Origin: Bicyclus anynana
Taxonomy: Eukaryota; Arthropoda; Insecta; Lepidoptera; Nymphalidae
Direction of reading: 5' to 3'
NCBI RefSeq assembly: GCF_947172395.1
Contig: NC_069093.1
Coordinates: forward strand, 17,395,561 to 17,459,560
Length of the DNA stretch: 64,000 nucleotides
How positions within the stretch are numbered: the stretch's first letter is position 1; the number at the start of each line of letters is the position of its first letter. The notes below the pieces were generated by a model. It worked only from the letters and a program-made list of their open reading frames with translations, did no database searches and was not told the DNA's origin. A program made the translations under genes and the position numbers. Positions 31,726 to 42,165 of this stretch are shown in pieces.

Positions 31726-31834
31726 GAGATTCGGAGTGTAACCGCGCCTGCCGTGGGGGACTCGGGGTCATTGTGTCGCAGTCCGCACTCTGCAACGATC
31801 TGAGATCACGGCTATACGTTAGCGGTGTTTACGA
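31726..31834 (+). promoter_or_regulatory. Candidate non-coding first exon ending in a donor
   Basis: A locally GC-rich stretch (ACCGCGCCTGCCGTGGGGGA) ends in GTTTACGA|GTGAGTATG. It could be an alternative leader exon of MCT-B. Evidence is only the donor and composition. Confidence 0.25.
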
Positions 31835-33285
31835 GTGAGTATGTTCGGTGACTGAGATCATGACTAGAACGTCGACATAGTGCGCATTCTGAGGCGCTTT
31901 ACACTAGCGGACTTCTTAACTCCGAGCTGCTTTTGGCAATTTGTCGGAAGAAGGAAAAGTTCAATATTTCACAGCCAAACCGACCTAAGATCTCTGACTG
32001 GCGGAGCATAACACAAACGACTCAAACGAGGCAGCGGGCACAACGTACCAATCAATAACTGCTGAACGATTAGCGTATCGGAAACGCGTGGCCGAAGCCA
32101 AGTATCGGAATGCAGTTACAAATTAAAGCAATTAAGCCCTGTGCGAGTGTGCAGTGCCGGTGGTAGAGTCACCATACACACACAAAGGAGACACCCAGTC
32201 TCCATACAAACTCGGACCCAAATTTTACAAATGATACAGCTGACAATTGCGTAAAAATTAGGTCAATTTTCAAAACTCATGAGGCAAATTTTCAAAGAAA
32301 TCTATTTTTGCCTAATCAGTTAAATTATATTGTTTCAGGTGGGCAATAATTCGTATATCTTTGACATACAATTCATTCCATTATCTGTGTCTAACTGATA
32401 GGCGATTGTTTTATTACGGATTTGACACTAACTTGACATATTAACTAATCAAAAAACGTCAATGACATCTCATTCATTAATTGACTTTGACATTGACAGG
32501 CCGCGTTTGCAAAGTGAAATCAGTGAAATACGCATCATAAAGGATATCATTATGTATTCACTACGATCGGAGTGAAAATAATAAAATCTGATTATTATCC
32601 CTGTTAGCGAATATTATTTCGGCTGAAATTTTAATGGAATGATCTAGTAAAATATAAGTACAAGATTTTTGGTACATTTTTTATTTCTGTATTGTTTTGA
32701 AGAGTGGGTCATACAGACATCTCCTATAACATGAATGTATGCATACGCAAATATGGATATGTGTCTAATTTCGATACTTTTTTCGGCCACCTCCCAGCGC
32801 TCTGCACATTTGACGGTGCACTTGATGTTTGCAACCGGCCGCTGGCGCTAACGCAACGACAGGATTTAATATCACAGGCTGGCGCTACGTTACACAAGCG
32901 CGTTTAAACTAAGCCTACTTTGGAATGTCAAACTTTGAATTGAGTAGCTAGCTCGAGTTAGAACGTAGGTACCTCAGTAGTAGTAGGTACATCAAATGCG
33001 CATGATTACCTGTTTGGTGGTGGTATGGCGGCGAGAGGCGCTATATTTAGCGCCAACGCGCCGGTTTCTGCGAAGTAGGTACCTTCCTACCCAAACCCAG
33101 GTAAACACAGGCCGGCGATACTTGGAAAAAATCATTTTTATTTATTTATAAGGAAACTGATAAATGAAGTAACGGTGTTTAAAGAATGCGTCGCATTCTT
33201 TTAGCTATTATTATTCTAAAACATAAAAAAATCTTGGAGTAGAATGTGAAATAGGTACATATACCTACTTAAAGTTACCTGCTAC
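31835..33285. other. Intergenic, no gene seen
   Basis: GC-rich islets with GGCGCTA and GCGCCAAC motifs at 32770-32900 and 33015-33080 may be pieces of one repeat. No coding signal. Confidence 0.4.
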
Positions 33286-33558
33286 ATGCCAGTTCTGTGA
33301 AACAAATAATCAACCTGCCGATCTATAGCCGATACATTACACTAGTAGCCAATGTCATAGGCAAGCTTGTCTTAATGCTCTATATCAGAGCGACATTAAA
33401 GAATGGATGGATGGATCCTTTGAAATCCCGAAATCATGGAAGAACTTGAGACAAATGTCGTTGAAGACGATCATGAAGACCAGTTTGAAATTTACCAGCA
33501 GCCGGAAGACGCCGATATGCCAGTTCTGTGAAAAAAATAATCAACCTACATATCTATA
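33286..33558. repeat. Pair of short direct repeats
   Basis: GCCAGTTCTGTGAAACAAATAATCAACCT-like text occurs at about 33288 and again at about 33520 with one or two changes. The 200 bp between holds no ORF of note. Confidence 0.7.
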
Positions 33559-33559
33559 A

Positions 33560-34385
33560 ATTATACTAGGTATACCAAATCCTCTAAAACCTTTTCGAGA
33601 CCATTTGTAGAGTTCATCGCTTCTATAATAAATTATGAATTTATTAAGTTAAATATTGGCAAAGTCGCCCCAGACATCTCACCGGTACAATTTGTTATGA
33701 GCCAAACGTCCTCTTGTACAGGTAGAAAAGTCTGAGCCTGTATTGCATAGGGCTTCAGGTAGACCGATAGGGCGCCGTCAGATTTGAGCCGCGATTACAT
33801 TTCCTGATATTTGCTAGATACACGTTCAGCATTGAAGCTCTGCGAGACAAGAGAGACTACCTCTACCTCGACTCGTGAGTTTGACGCTCGTACTATGTGT
33901 TATCTCAGATGAATTGTTCTGTGGTACTAGTCCGCCCCAGTCGCTAGCTGTTGAACGTACTATGGAGAAGGTTTAGCCATTGCAGGCTCTCATATAATAG
34001 GCTTTAATGGTGAACTTTGACGATTAGCGTAACACAACACAAGTGCGACACTATTTGCGTCTTTATGTATTCGACCAGTAGGTATGTTCTTCTGTGCAGG
34101 GCTAGGATGTACTCGTAGGAACGGCTCGCGGACAGTGCAATAATTTTCCGCAACGTTTCGTTTCCTGATCTGTGCACTTCCGCTACCGTCGTTAGTGAGA
34201 CATTTACCTTCGGAACCGGCGTGAATATACCTACATACTTAACAGGTATTAAGATATAATAATTGATCGTATACCAGCAACACAACATGATATTAAATGA
34301 TTATCGCCGCAAATTCCACAATGGATGCATTTTTTATGGAAATATATTTTGACGGAGCAACCCGACGGGCCATCGGACGTGAAGT
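33560..34385. other. Intergenic, no gene supported
   Basis: A minus-strand frame at 34004-34288 (94 codons) has no domain I recognise. Confidence 0.4.
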
Positions 34386-34389
34386 GAAG

Positions 34390-34740
34390 CCAATACCCAA
34401 TACCCATCGCATGGCAGCAACACGTTGCAGAGTGTGCGAGGAGCGCGTCCTATACATCGTAGATGCTGTAGATAGGATTTTGAGGATTTTGAGTTACTTT
34501 GGCCACATAGCCTCCTCACCGCCTTCCCGTTATCCTGGATAAACTAATAATGGTGGACAAGGTGGAGGAAAACGAGCATGCGGCCGATCGCATACCCGCT
34601 GGTCTGACCAGATTAAGTTACTCACTGGCCTCCCGGTAACTACAGCCATTAAAAAAGCTGAGGACCGGACGATGTGAAGAGGAATTATAAGCAACACATC
34701 GAAGGGACTGCAGCAATGAAGAATTGATGTCAAGCTCCAT
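34390..34740 (+). mobile_element. LINE C-terminal relic
   Basis: Plus-strand translation gives RILSYFGHIASSP and, in another frame, GKRACGRSHTRWSDQIKLLTG followed by AIKKAEDRTM. This is the GRP..RW.D.I.....A.DR tail typical of insect LINE reverse transcriptases. Frame breaks and stops make it inactive. Confidence 0.7.
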
Positions 34741-34744
34741 GTGA

Positions 34745-35880
34745 ATTGTGTCAATTGTAACGAAAACCGCATCCTCAGGCGTCTGGCCGAAACACGTCGA
34801 TGTTGAGACACTAAACACTCTGCTCCCGCTAAAATCTAATAAAGTTTATCAAGCGAGAGCGATTTTAGTGAAAACCAAAAGTCGGAGATAAAAGCAGCCA
34901 TCGCTGTTATCATTTAATTGCAGCGCAGCGCGATACAGGCATCGTTATCGCTCCGACCTTGAAGCGAAGCTCGACTAAACAAAGCCTACCTCTGCTGTAG
35001 CCTACCTAAACAGGCTGCTCGTCACACGCGTAGAAGCCTCCGACCGTAGACCCTGCACACTGCACACGGGACAGAGGCTTCTGAGCGTGACCACTCGCCA
35101 AGCGTCGACAGTCGGATTCTGACCATATATACGATAGGCCTTCGCCGAGCTATTACATTTCATTTTAACTTTGACTATTAGACCATTCCTACATAGAGTG
35201 CATGCCAACATTTAAGATTTTTTACTCATAGATGAACAGGGTTCTTGTTACATAAGTAGATACTTAAGGCTTAAATCTATACTTACTTATAATAAATCTG
35301 TGGAGAGGTCAATTCTGTACATGAAATATATTTCCAAAATAACTATCAGGGGGTGATTAGTGATCGATACTGATAACAAAAATGCAATCAGTAAAATTTT
35401 GTCTGTCTGTCTGTATGTTCGTTATAGAAACAAAAACTACTCGACGGATTTTAACGGAACTTGGTACGATTATTCATGATACTCCTGGGCAGTATACTTT
35501 TCACCACGCTACGATTAATAAATAGGAGCAGAGCAGTGAAGGGAAATATTGGGAAAACGGTAAAAAAAGGTATGATGATGATGATGATGATGACCTAAAC
35601 CTAGTGATTTGTGTATTATGTGAAATTTGGGTTTATATCACGCGTTGATGCGAACCTCGCGTGGCGGGAACGGTCGCCTACATGTAACATGCCGTAAGTA
35701 ATTCAAATGTGGATCACTCAAGGAAAATGAGCAACGACACGTAAAAGAGAGGCGTAAATTGGGACAAGTGACGTCAGCTGCACCCTCCGCCCCGCTAGCA
35801 GCTGGGGGAGACAGGGGCTAATCTAATCACTTCATTTTGTAGTATTAAAACAACCATTGTTTGGTTTAAGACATGCTATT
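34745..35880. other. Intergenic with small repeats
   Basis: An inverted pair AGAAGCCTC / GAGGCTTCT around 35030-35095, and an ATG trinucleotide run at 35574-35594 after GGGAAAACGGTAAAAAAAGG, probably a LINE tail. No gene. Confidence 0.45.
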
Positions 35881-35885
35881 TTTTC

Positions 35886-36000
35886 ATATTAGACGCCGTG
35901 ATAGCCCAGTGGATATGACATCTTTTAATTCGGAGGTCGTAGGTTCGAATCCTGTCCGGAACATTCACCTCCAATTTCATGTGCATTTTAATGATGAATG
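35886..36000 (+). mobile_element. tRNA-derived SINE fragment
   Basis: A head with A-box TAGCCCAGTGG (35900-35910) and perfect B-box GGTTCGAATCC, then the family body GGAACATTCACCTCCAATTT. It is a familiar lepidopteran repeat and not a functional tRNA. Confidence 0.65.
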
Positions 36001-36945
36001 TTACGATACTTTCGCAATCGCAAGTTATATGTTTTCCAAATGGTTTCAGCTTTTAGTTGCGTTGTGGTGTTACTGATTTTATTATGATACATTTGGACGA
36101 TTTGATCGCCGCTGTAAGATATCTTAGTGAATAGGATATGTTATGATCATATGTCAATTTAACAATATTAAAATCAAATGCTGCTTTTTCGTCCTGCGAT
36201 CCGATTTGCCTCAGTCTACCCTGTACAATTACTGCTGCCATTATGCGGGTAGGCATTGTTGCTTCCTTGTGTGACTTGTGCCTACTCTGTCGACCGCATC
36301 ATATTACAATCGATACACATGTCACGATAACGTACAATAATATCGAAGTAACGAGATGCTATGCGAGATGGGCTCGGCGGACCTAAAGCCTGCGAATATG
36401 AGTATAATATATTCACAGTGATCACCTTTGTCTAAAATTTCCAAGTTTATGAAAGAAACAAGCAAAACTAACATAAAGCGTTTCAAAAGTCGTCAAAATA
36501 TTCGGTACATTTGTAGTTTTGTTCAAATAGGTATTGCTGAGAAGAGCTCTACTAATAGTAGAAGCTACGTTTGTTCTATCGGTAGATAGAACAGAACAGA
36601 ACAGCGGGCGATGGAGCGAGCTATGCTTGGAGTTTCTCTGCGGCCAGTATTCACACACAGACATACGAGTAGAGCGCTAATAATTTCGTGAGTTCACTCG
36701 ACGACGTCGGTTCGGCTTTCCGTTTACTTGAAGGGTCCATCATCCAGGGTGTACAAATGTAACGCGCCTATTACTCGCAGCCACGGGCACTCACTCGCAG
36801 ATGTTACGTGCATTTGAGAGCAAATGCGTCAGTCTGTAGTTGTCACTAGTTTATACTATACACATAAGTACCTATCTATTGTTGTACTTTTCAAGTTTTG
36901 AGGTATAAAAAACTGCATAAGAGTTTTGTGAGGTTGTGTTAGTAA
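36001..36945. other. Intergenic, no gene seen
   Basis: No recognised repeat or coding region. Confidence 0.45.
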
Positions 36946-36949
36946 GTCA

Positions 36950-37335
36950 TCATCATCATCGTCATCATCATGTCAGCCAATGGACGTCCACTGCCGGACA
37001 TAGGGACGCCTTTTGTTGGGACTTTCAAACGTCACGATACTGAGCCGCCTGCGTCCAGCGAATCCCTGCGCTTGATGTCGTCAGTCCACCTGGTGGGGGG
37101 TCGATCGACACTGCGCTTTCTAGTGCGGGGTCGCCATTCCAGCACCTTGGGGCGAATACCGTTTAGTAATTCACGAGGGACTTGCGGACGACAAATCCGA
37201 CACCACCCTAAGACTGTTGGTCGCTCTCCCGGTAATAGAACAAGTTGCCAGATTCGAGGATTATCAAGCCCTCCCCCTCTTTTCGGACGATCACAATAAG
37301 ACAATGCTAAAATATCCCAACGCAACTTGCTCATG
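36950..37335 (-). mobile_element. LINE 3'-end fragment with trinucleotide tail
   Basis: The minus-strand frame ends with RKRSVDRPPTRWTDDIKRR, the RP..RW.DDI signature of LINE C-termini. It then runs through GGACGTCCATTGGCTGACAT to an (ATG)n-type tail (36950-36972 on plus). 5'-truncated and frameshifted. Confidence 0.75.
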
Positions 37336-37339
37336 ACTT

Positions 37340-38070
37340 TTGCTCATGACAACTGGATGATCCTCATAGTGCGTGCGTTCTGCTGTCAGGTCTAGTCGTC
37401 GGGGTTGTCAGCGGGATCTCTCTCGGAGATTCTTAGCACTTCTTGCCTCGCCGTTCCCGTAAGAACCAGGAACAGCGGAACTGCCGGAAACTATGGGTCT
37501 GTGTTATATTTTTACGGTTCAACACAAAGTTTTGCCCAGTACTGACCACGGTTGGTCAGCGCATAGATAGATTTCTCGCGCCGGTGTCGGTGCTGCCCGA
37601 GGGAATGAATATTCCGCCGTTCGTCGGTCGCCAGAGTCTCGTCGGTGCACCACGAGCAGGTGAGGTTCTCGAGGAGGCTAACTGGTACTAGCCTCCCCCG
37701 TTAGTAAGTAATATTTAGATAGCAAGAAAGACGCAGGGATCCCTTTTTGGCTGCTAAATAAATGCTGCCCTCGTCTAGTGCAAGTAGGGAAACTTTAGCC
37801 GCGGCCTCGGCGTGTCTCCTGTAAAAGGCTATTTCAGTTTCATTTACGCTCGTCGCTGTCAAAACATACCGAATGGTCGCGTCTGCCGCCAAATCCGATA
37901 CGGAATTCTGGAGACGCGGCTGCCAAATGACGTCACGGCCTCGGGGTTACGCTATTTCTGTGATGCCTTGAGACTGACGCCGCCGCATGTACCGAGCGGC
38001 GCACCGCTTACGGCGGCCTTGGAGCCTTCGCCACGTTCGCGACTTTTTAAAAGGTTTTGAAGAAGGATTT
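37340..38070. other. GC-rich block of unknown origin
   Basis: Probably repeat-derived. The plus frame 37812-38060 (82 codons, contains ETRLPNDVTASGLRYFCDAL) is open, but I do not recognise it. A TGACGTCA palindrome is at 37927-37934. Confidence 0.35.
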
Positions 38071-39215
38071 TTGAAAACTTTATAATAGCAACATAACGAA
38101 TATAATAAGAGAAAACTCAAGAACAAAGAAAGTCGTGTTGAAAATTGGTTGAAAATCTTTGCGGAACATTGTGCAGATCACGGAAGTTTTATCATATAAA
38201 ATACTAAACTAAAGAGATTCTAATACTGGTCTTAGTAGGTATATTAAGTTGTCGGTGTATCTATTCACGAGATTACAAAGAAGTACAAATATTATAGGCA
38301 AGCGATACGTACATGGTATGATAATATATTCTGAGCATTTTAAATGAGCTACATAACTCGTAAAGAAGTGCGATTTTCACAGAACATTTATTTGAGAGTC
38401 TGATGGCGGAAAAACACGACGAAAATAGGATTTATCGTATTCTTAACGGCTGCCTTGTGTCGCGAGAACCGAGGTCACGTCTGAGTACCTATGGCGTTTA
38501 TTGCTCGGCGATGTCTCGCATTACCGAACTTCATCCAACAACTGCAGACGAATTAAAGCTTCGTTATAAACGCTAACGCCAAGTACCTATTTACAGCGGT
38601 TTCCGCAGCTGTGCGCTTCCACGTGAGCGCCAGTAACTAGCGCCGGAGCGCCGCCATTAGCGGACCGTGTCAATCATCGACGATCGTTTGCGAGATAGCA
38701 TCGGACAACACTGGACGCAACCGGATGCGACTGGACGCGACCGGACGGGGCCGACTCCTGTATTTTACGTAAAGACCTTAGGTGACTTTAGTTTGCGCCC
38801 CACTTTAATCACCCCGGATGAAAAGCAGTGGCATGAAGTAGGTATCAGTTGGAGCGTGACTGTCTTGAAAGTGTCTTCCACTCTTGCCTTGAATGCGTTC
38901 AATTTATAAGTTTCAGACAATGGGCTTGAAGGGCATCTGACACTTTACAAAAGTAACCATATGATAAGAGTACGTGCAAATGTGTAAAGATCGCCAGGGA
39001 GACGCCGGGCGCGCCCCGCCGCCTGGAGGGTACATTCTGGTACGAGTTTTGATACCATACACATTACGAGTACTCTCGGTGGGCTCAACTAAACCGATCT
39101 ACTGACTAAACTGATGAACTTTTACGAATATAGCAACATCGTAGTCGAAAAGTAGTAGTAGAGCTTTTTGTGACCGCTCCTCCGGAGCCGCGCTAGCCGC
39201 TGTGCTCCGTGCAGC
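38071..39215. other. Intergenic, small GC islands
   Basis: A short 10-bp periodic run (ACTGGACGCGACCGGA) at 38710-38750. No gene recognised. Confidence 0.4.
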
Positions 39216-39218
39216 ATT

Positions 39219-39352
39219 ATTGATCTCCGGGCAGCATCGGTGTGCTCCGGGCAGCATCGCTGTTCTCCGGGCAGCATCGCTGTTCTCCGGGCAGCATAGC
39301 TGTTTTCCGGGCAGCATTACTATGCTCCGAGTAGCATAGCTGTGCTCCGGAC
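39219..39352. repeat. 20-bp tandem repeat
   Basis: Six or so copies of GGGCAGCATCGCTGTTCTCC, degrading to the right. Open on the minus strand only through repetition. Confidence 0.92.
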
Positions 39353-39354
39353 TG

Positions 39355-39870
39355 GGTGACTGCTGGCCCAGTGAGAGGAGGCTGGGCGGCATCGTGTAGG
39401 ACGTGTTCTTTGCTTGTCCTGCAAGTGTTGCCGTGTTTATAAATTATTATTGGCAATTCACATAATGTCACAGAATAGGTCGAAATCCATAAGGTACGCC
39501 ATGTCCGTCTGTACAAAATATGTGCGGCGATGACGCGTGTCTGTCTGTCTGTCTGTACTCTGTGCAAGTGTGCAGTGAATGAGGTCGACAGCTGTTGGGA
39601 CACAAAACAATTGAGTTGTGGCTGTGAGTGTGAGTGTGAGTGACTCAGTAGTCAGTACTTTTTGAAGTTCATAACGTAATTAACTGCAGGCAGGGGCGGA
39701 TTTACAGCAGGCGAACCAGAAAGTTATATCGGCTGGAGCCTGAGGCGGTAGATTTAGGGGCAACCAATTTAGCCCAAAAAGTTGCATCATATTTAGTTTT
39801 AAAGAAAATTTACTAATAATTTATTTATCTCAAGGAAGATGTACTTCAAGCTCTTTGAAGCTGATCGAGA
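39355..39870. other. Intergenic with possible hAT end
   Basis: A CAGGGGCGGATTTAC at 39693-39707 resembles a hAT terminal sequence. No partner end was found. Confidence 0.4.
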
Positions 39871-39871
39871 G

Positions 39872-40050
39872 AGCCGGTCGGGTCGGTCGGGCCGGTCGGA
39901 TCGGTCGTGTCGGTCGGGTCGGTCGGGTCGGTCGGGTCGGTCGGATCGGTCGGGTCGGTCGGGTCGGTCTAGTCGGTCGGGTCGGTCGGGTCGCTCGGGT
40001 CGGTAGGGGCGTTTGGGTCTGTCGGGTCGGTCGACGGCGACGACGACGAT
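39872..40050. repeat. 9-bp minisatellite (GGTCGGGTC)n
   Basis: About 16 copies of a 9-bp unit with changes at the GGG, GGA or GTG position, followed by a CGACGACGA/TGATGATGA run. It produces Arg-Pro-Asp repeats on the minus strand and Val-Gly-Arg on the plus strand; not a gene. Confidence 0.93.
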
Positions 40051-40069
40051 GATGATGATGATGATTTGA

Positions 40070-40600
40070 TTATAATGACAATGCAGATGAAGTGTAATAA
40101 ACGGATATCGCATATGCTGTGTGACAGTGTGTATGTGTGTGTGTCTTATCTCGTTGATCGAATACCTACTGATAATTATGTTCCGCGCGATAGGTATACC
40201 TACCGCCTGGCGCCTGCCTCCTCGCGGCCAGCAGTAATCATGTCAGTCTCCCGGTAAATCGATAATGATAACGCTCTCGTGTACATACTCGCAGCCGACA
40301 GGGAGAGGCGGGGGCGAGTGTAAGACTAATATGAAAGCAGACGCGTTGGCAGCAGGCAGCACTCACAGGCCATTCTTAATCCTTAATTACGATAAACTAT
40401 TCTGGACAAACGGAAAAAGTACATTTACAATAAATGTCAATAAAGAATGGACAAAATGTACATTAGTTTTTCCACTTGTGGGTAGGCATAAAGAAACTAA
40501 CTAATTTAAGTCATCTGTAATATTTTCTATTTTAAAAATACTTATAAGTGTTATAAAGTTTAAACATATGTACCTGTGAATAACCTAAGCCTGCCGGCTT
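40070..40600. other. Spacer before the LINE
   Basis: No recognised gene. A plus frame at 40265-40504 looks spurious. Confidence 0.45.
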
Positions 40601-40702
40601 CTTCTAATTATATTTGCACAGGCCTTGAGCTTTTTATTGTGACCGTGTGTTATTTTACATTATCTAACCTCACTTTTTTCACTGTCACTTCACTGTTATA
40701 AT

Positions 40703-41446
40703 ATGGAGTCTCTAAAAAGCAACATAAATGAAATCAGCGAACATTTCAATAAAAGAATGGAAGAGTTCCAGAAGGAGTTAAGAGCAGCAATCCCAGCCAC
40801 CAGTCCAACATCAAATTTAAACTCCCAGTTTTTGGCCTTCCGGGCATTTGTTTTAACTGCGCTGGATAATCTGCAACTGCAGCTTGAGCTTCTTAGTAAA
40901 CAACAAGATGATTTGGAGATGCGTTCCAGGCGAAAGATTCTTCTTGTACACGGAATGCCAGAAGAAGATAAAGAAGTTCTTGGAGTTAAAATCTCATCCA
41001 TCTTGTCGGAACATCTTAGGCTACCGGAGCTGACACCTGAAGCAATTAGCCGCAGTCACCGCTTGGGTCGTCCTGGTGATAAACCACGGGCTGTTCTAGT
41101 CAAATTTAAGGACTGGTCGCTAAAAGACGTGGTTTGGTCATCTAAAGCAAAATTGAAAGGCACAGGGGTGACATTGTCAGAATTCTTAATAAAAAGCCGC
41201 CATTCAACTTTTTTGGCGGCCCGACAGCGATTTGGCGTAGCAAAATGCTGGACCAAGGACGGTAGCATTATAGTGCTTGACCAGGCTGGTCAGAGACACC
41301 GGATCTCGTCAATGAAAGAATTAATTGCTATCCCGACGTCCACGCAGAATACGTCTGCGCCTGCTGCTCCTCCTAATGCCGCAGCTGTTGCTTCACGGGA
41401 CAACAAAGGTGCCAATTCCAAATTGAAGAGAACGGGCAGGAGATAA
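40703..41446 (+). CDS. LINE ORF1 protein (intact, 247 aa)
   Basis: The N-terminal third is predicted coiled coil (heptad-like, LQLQLELLSKQQDDLE). The core, beginning RSRRKILLVHGMPEED and including SRSHRLGR and KPRAVLVKFKDW, resembles the RNA-binding domain of LINE ORF1 proteins. The tail is Ala/Pro then Lys/Arg-rich. It presumably binds element RNA. It is intact while ORF2 is broken. Confidence 0.85.
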   Translation: MESLKSNINEISEHFNKRMEEFQKELRAAIPATSPTSNLNSQFLAFRAFVLTALDNLQLQLELLSKQQDDLEMRSRRKILLVHGMPEEDKEVLGVKISSILSEHLRLPELTPEAISRSHRLGRPGDKPRAVLVKFKDWSLKDVVWSSKAKLKGTGVTLSEFLIKSRHSTFLAARQRFGVAKCWTKDGSIIVLDQAGQRHRISSMKELIAIPTSTQNTSAPAAPPNAAAVASRDNKGANSKLKRTGRR

Positions 41447-42165
41447 GCTGTGTATATTTGATGTATCACTCGTATCTCGCGATTAGTGTTTTTCTTTGAT
41501 GCGTAATGTTTGTTATATAATTAGTTTAATTCATTCAGTTACTTATTAGTAGTTCGGAGAACGCATCAAATCAACGCAGGTAAATTGATTTAAATTTTTT
41601 TTTTACTCCGTAATTATAATTTTATCACAATCTAAACTAAACTGACATTGACAACTGACACTGTCAAATTTTAATCAAAGTCAAACTTATTTGTCAAAGT
41701 TTATTGCCATAGACTATATATTTTGCTATGAAATCGTCTTAGACCATAGATAATCCTTTGTCAAAGTCTCAGACTAATTACAATTCATTAGACAATCGTT
41801 TCCTCACTTTAGTTTGTAAGATTGTAGATATAATTATATGTAATAGGTACCTTAGTTTATTTTTCGTTTTAATTTTTGTAATTGTGGTTTGTGTTTCTCT
41901 TGTATTATTATTATTATTATTTTATTATTTTGTTCTTTGTAAATCTGTGTAAATGTACTTCTTTTCTGTAAAACTTTAATCAGCTGGCGGCTTAGGATAC
42001 CTATTGGGTGCATAACTTAGTATTTTAAGGCACAAAATTTATTATAGTATTATATTATATTTAATAATATTATATTGATTATCTTATATTATTTATTTAT
42101 ATTTTATTAATCATTTATTTATTTACTTATTTATTTATTTATTTTTTATATAATTTTATGCAGTT

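Noticed and set aside
39799..40113. ORFs of RPDRPDR or VGRVGR repeats
   Set aside because: By-product of the 9-bp minisatellite.
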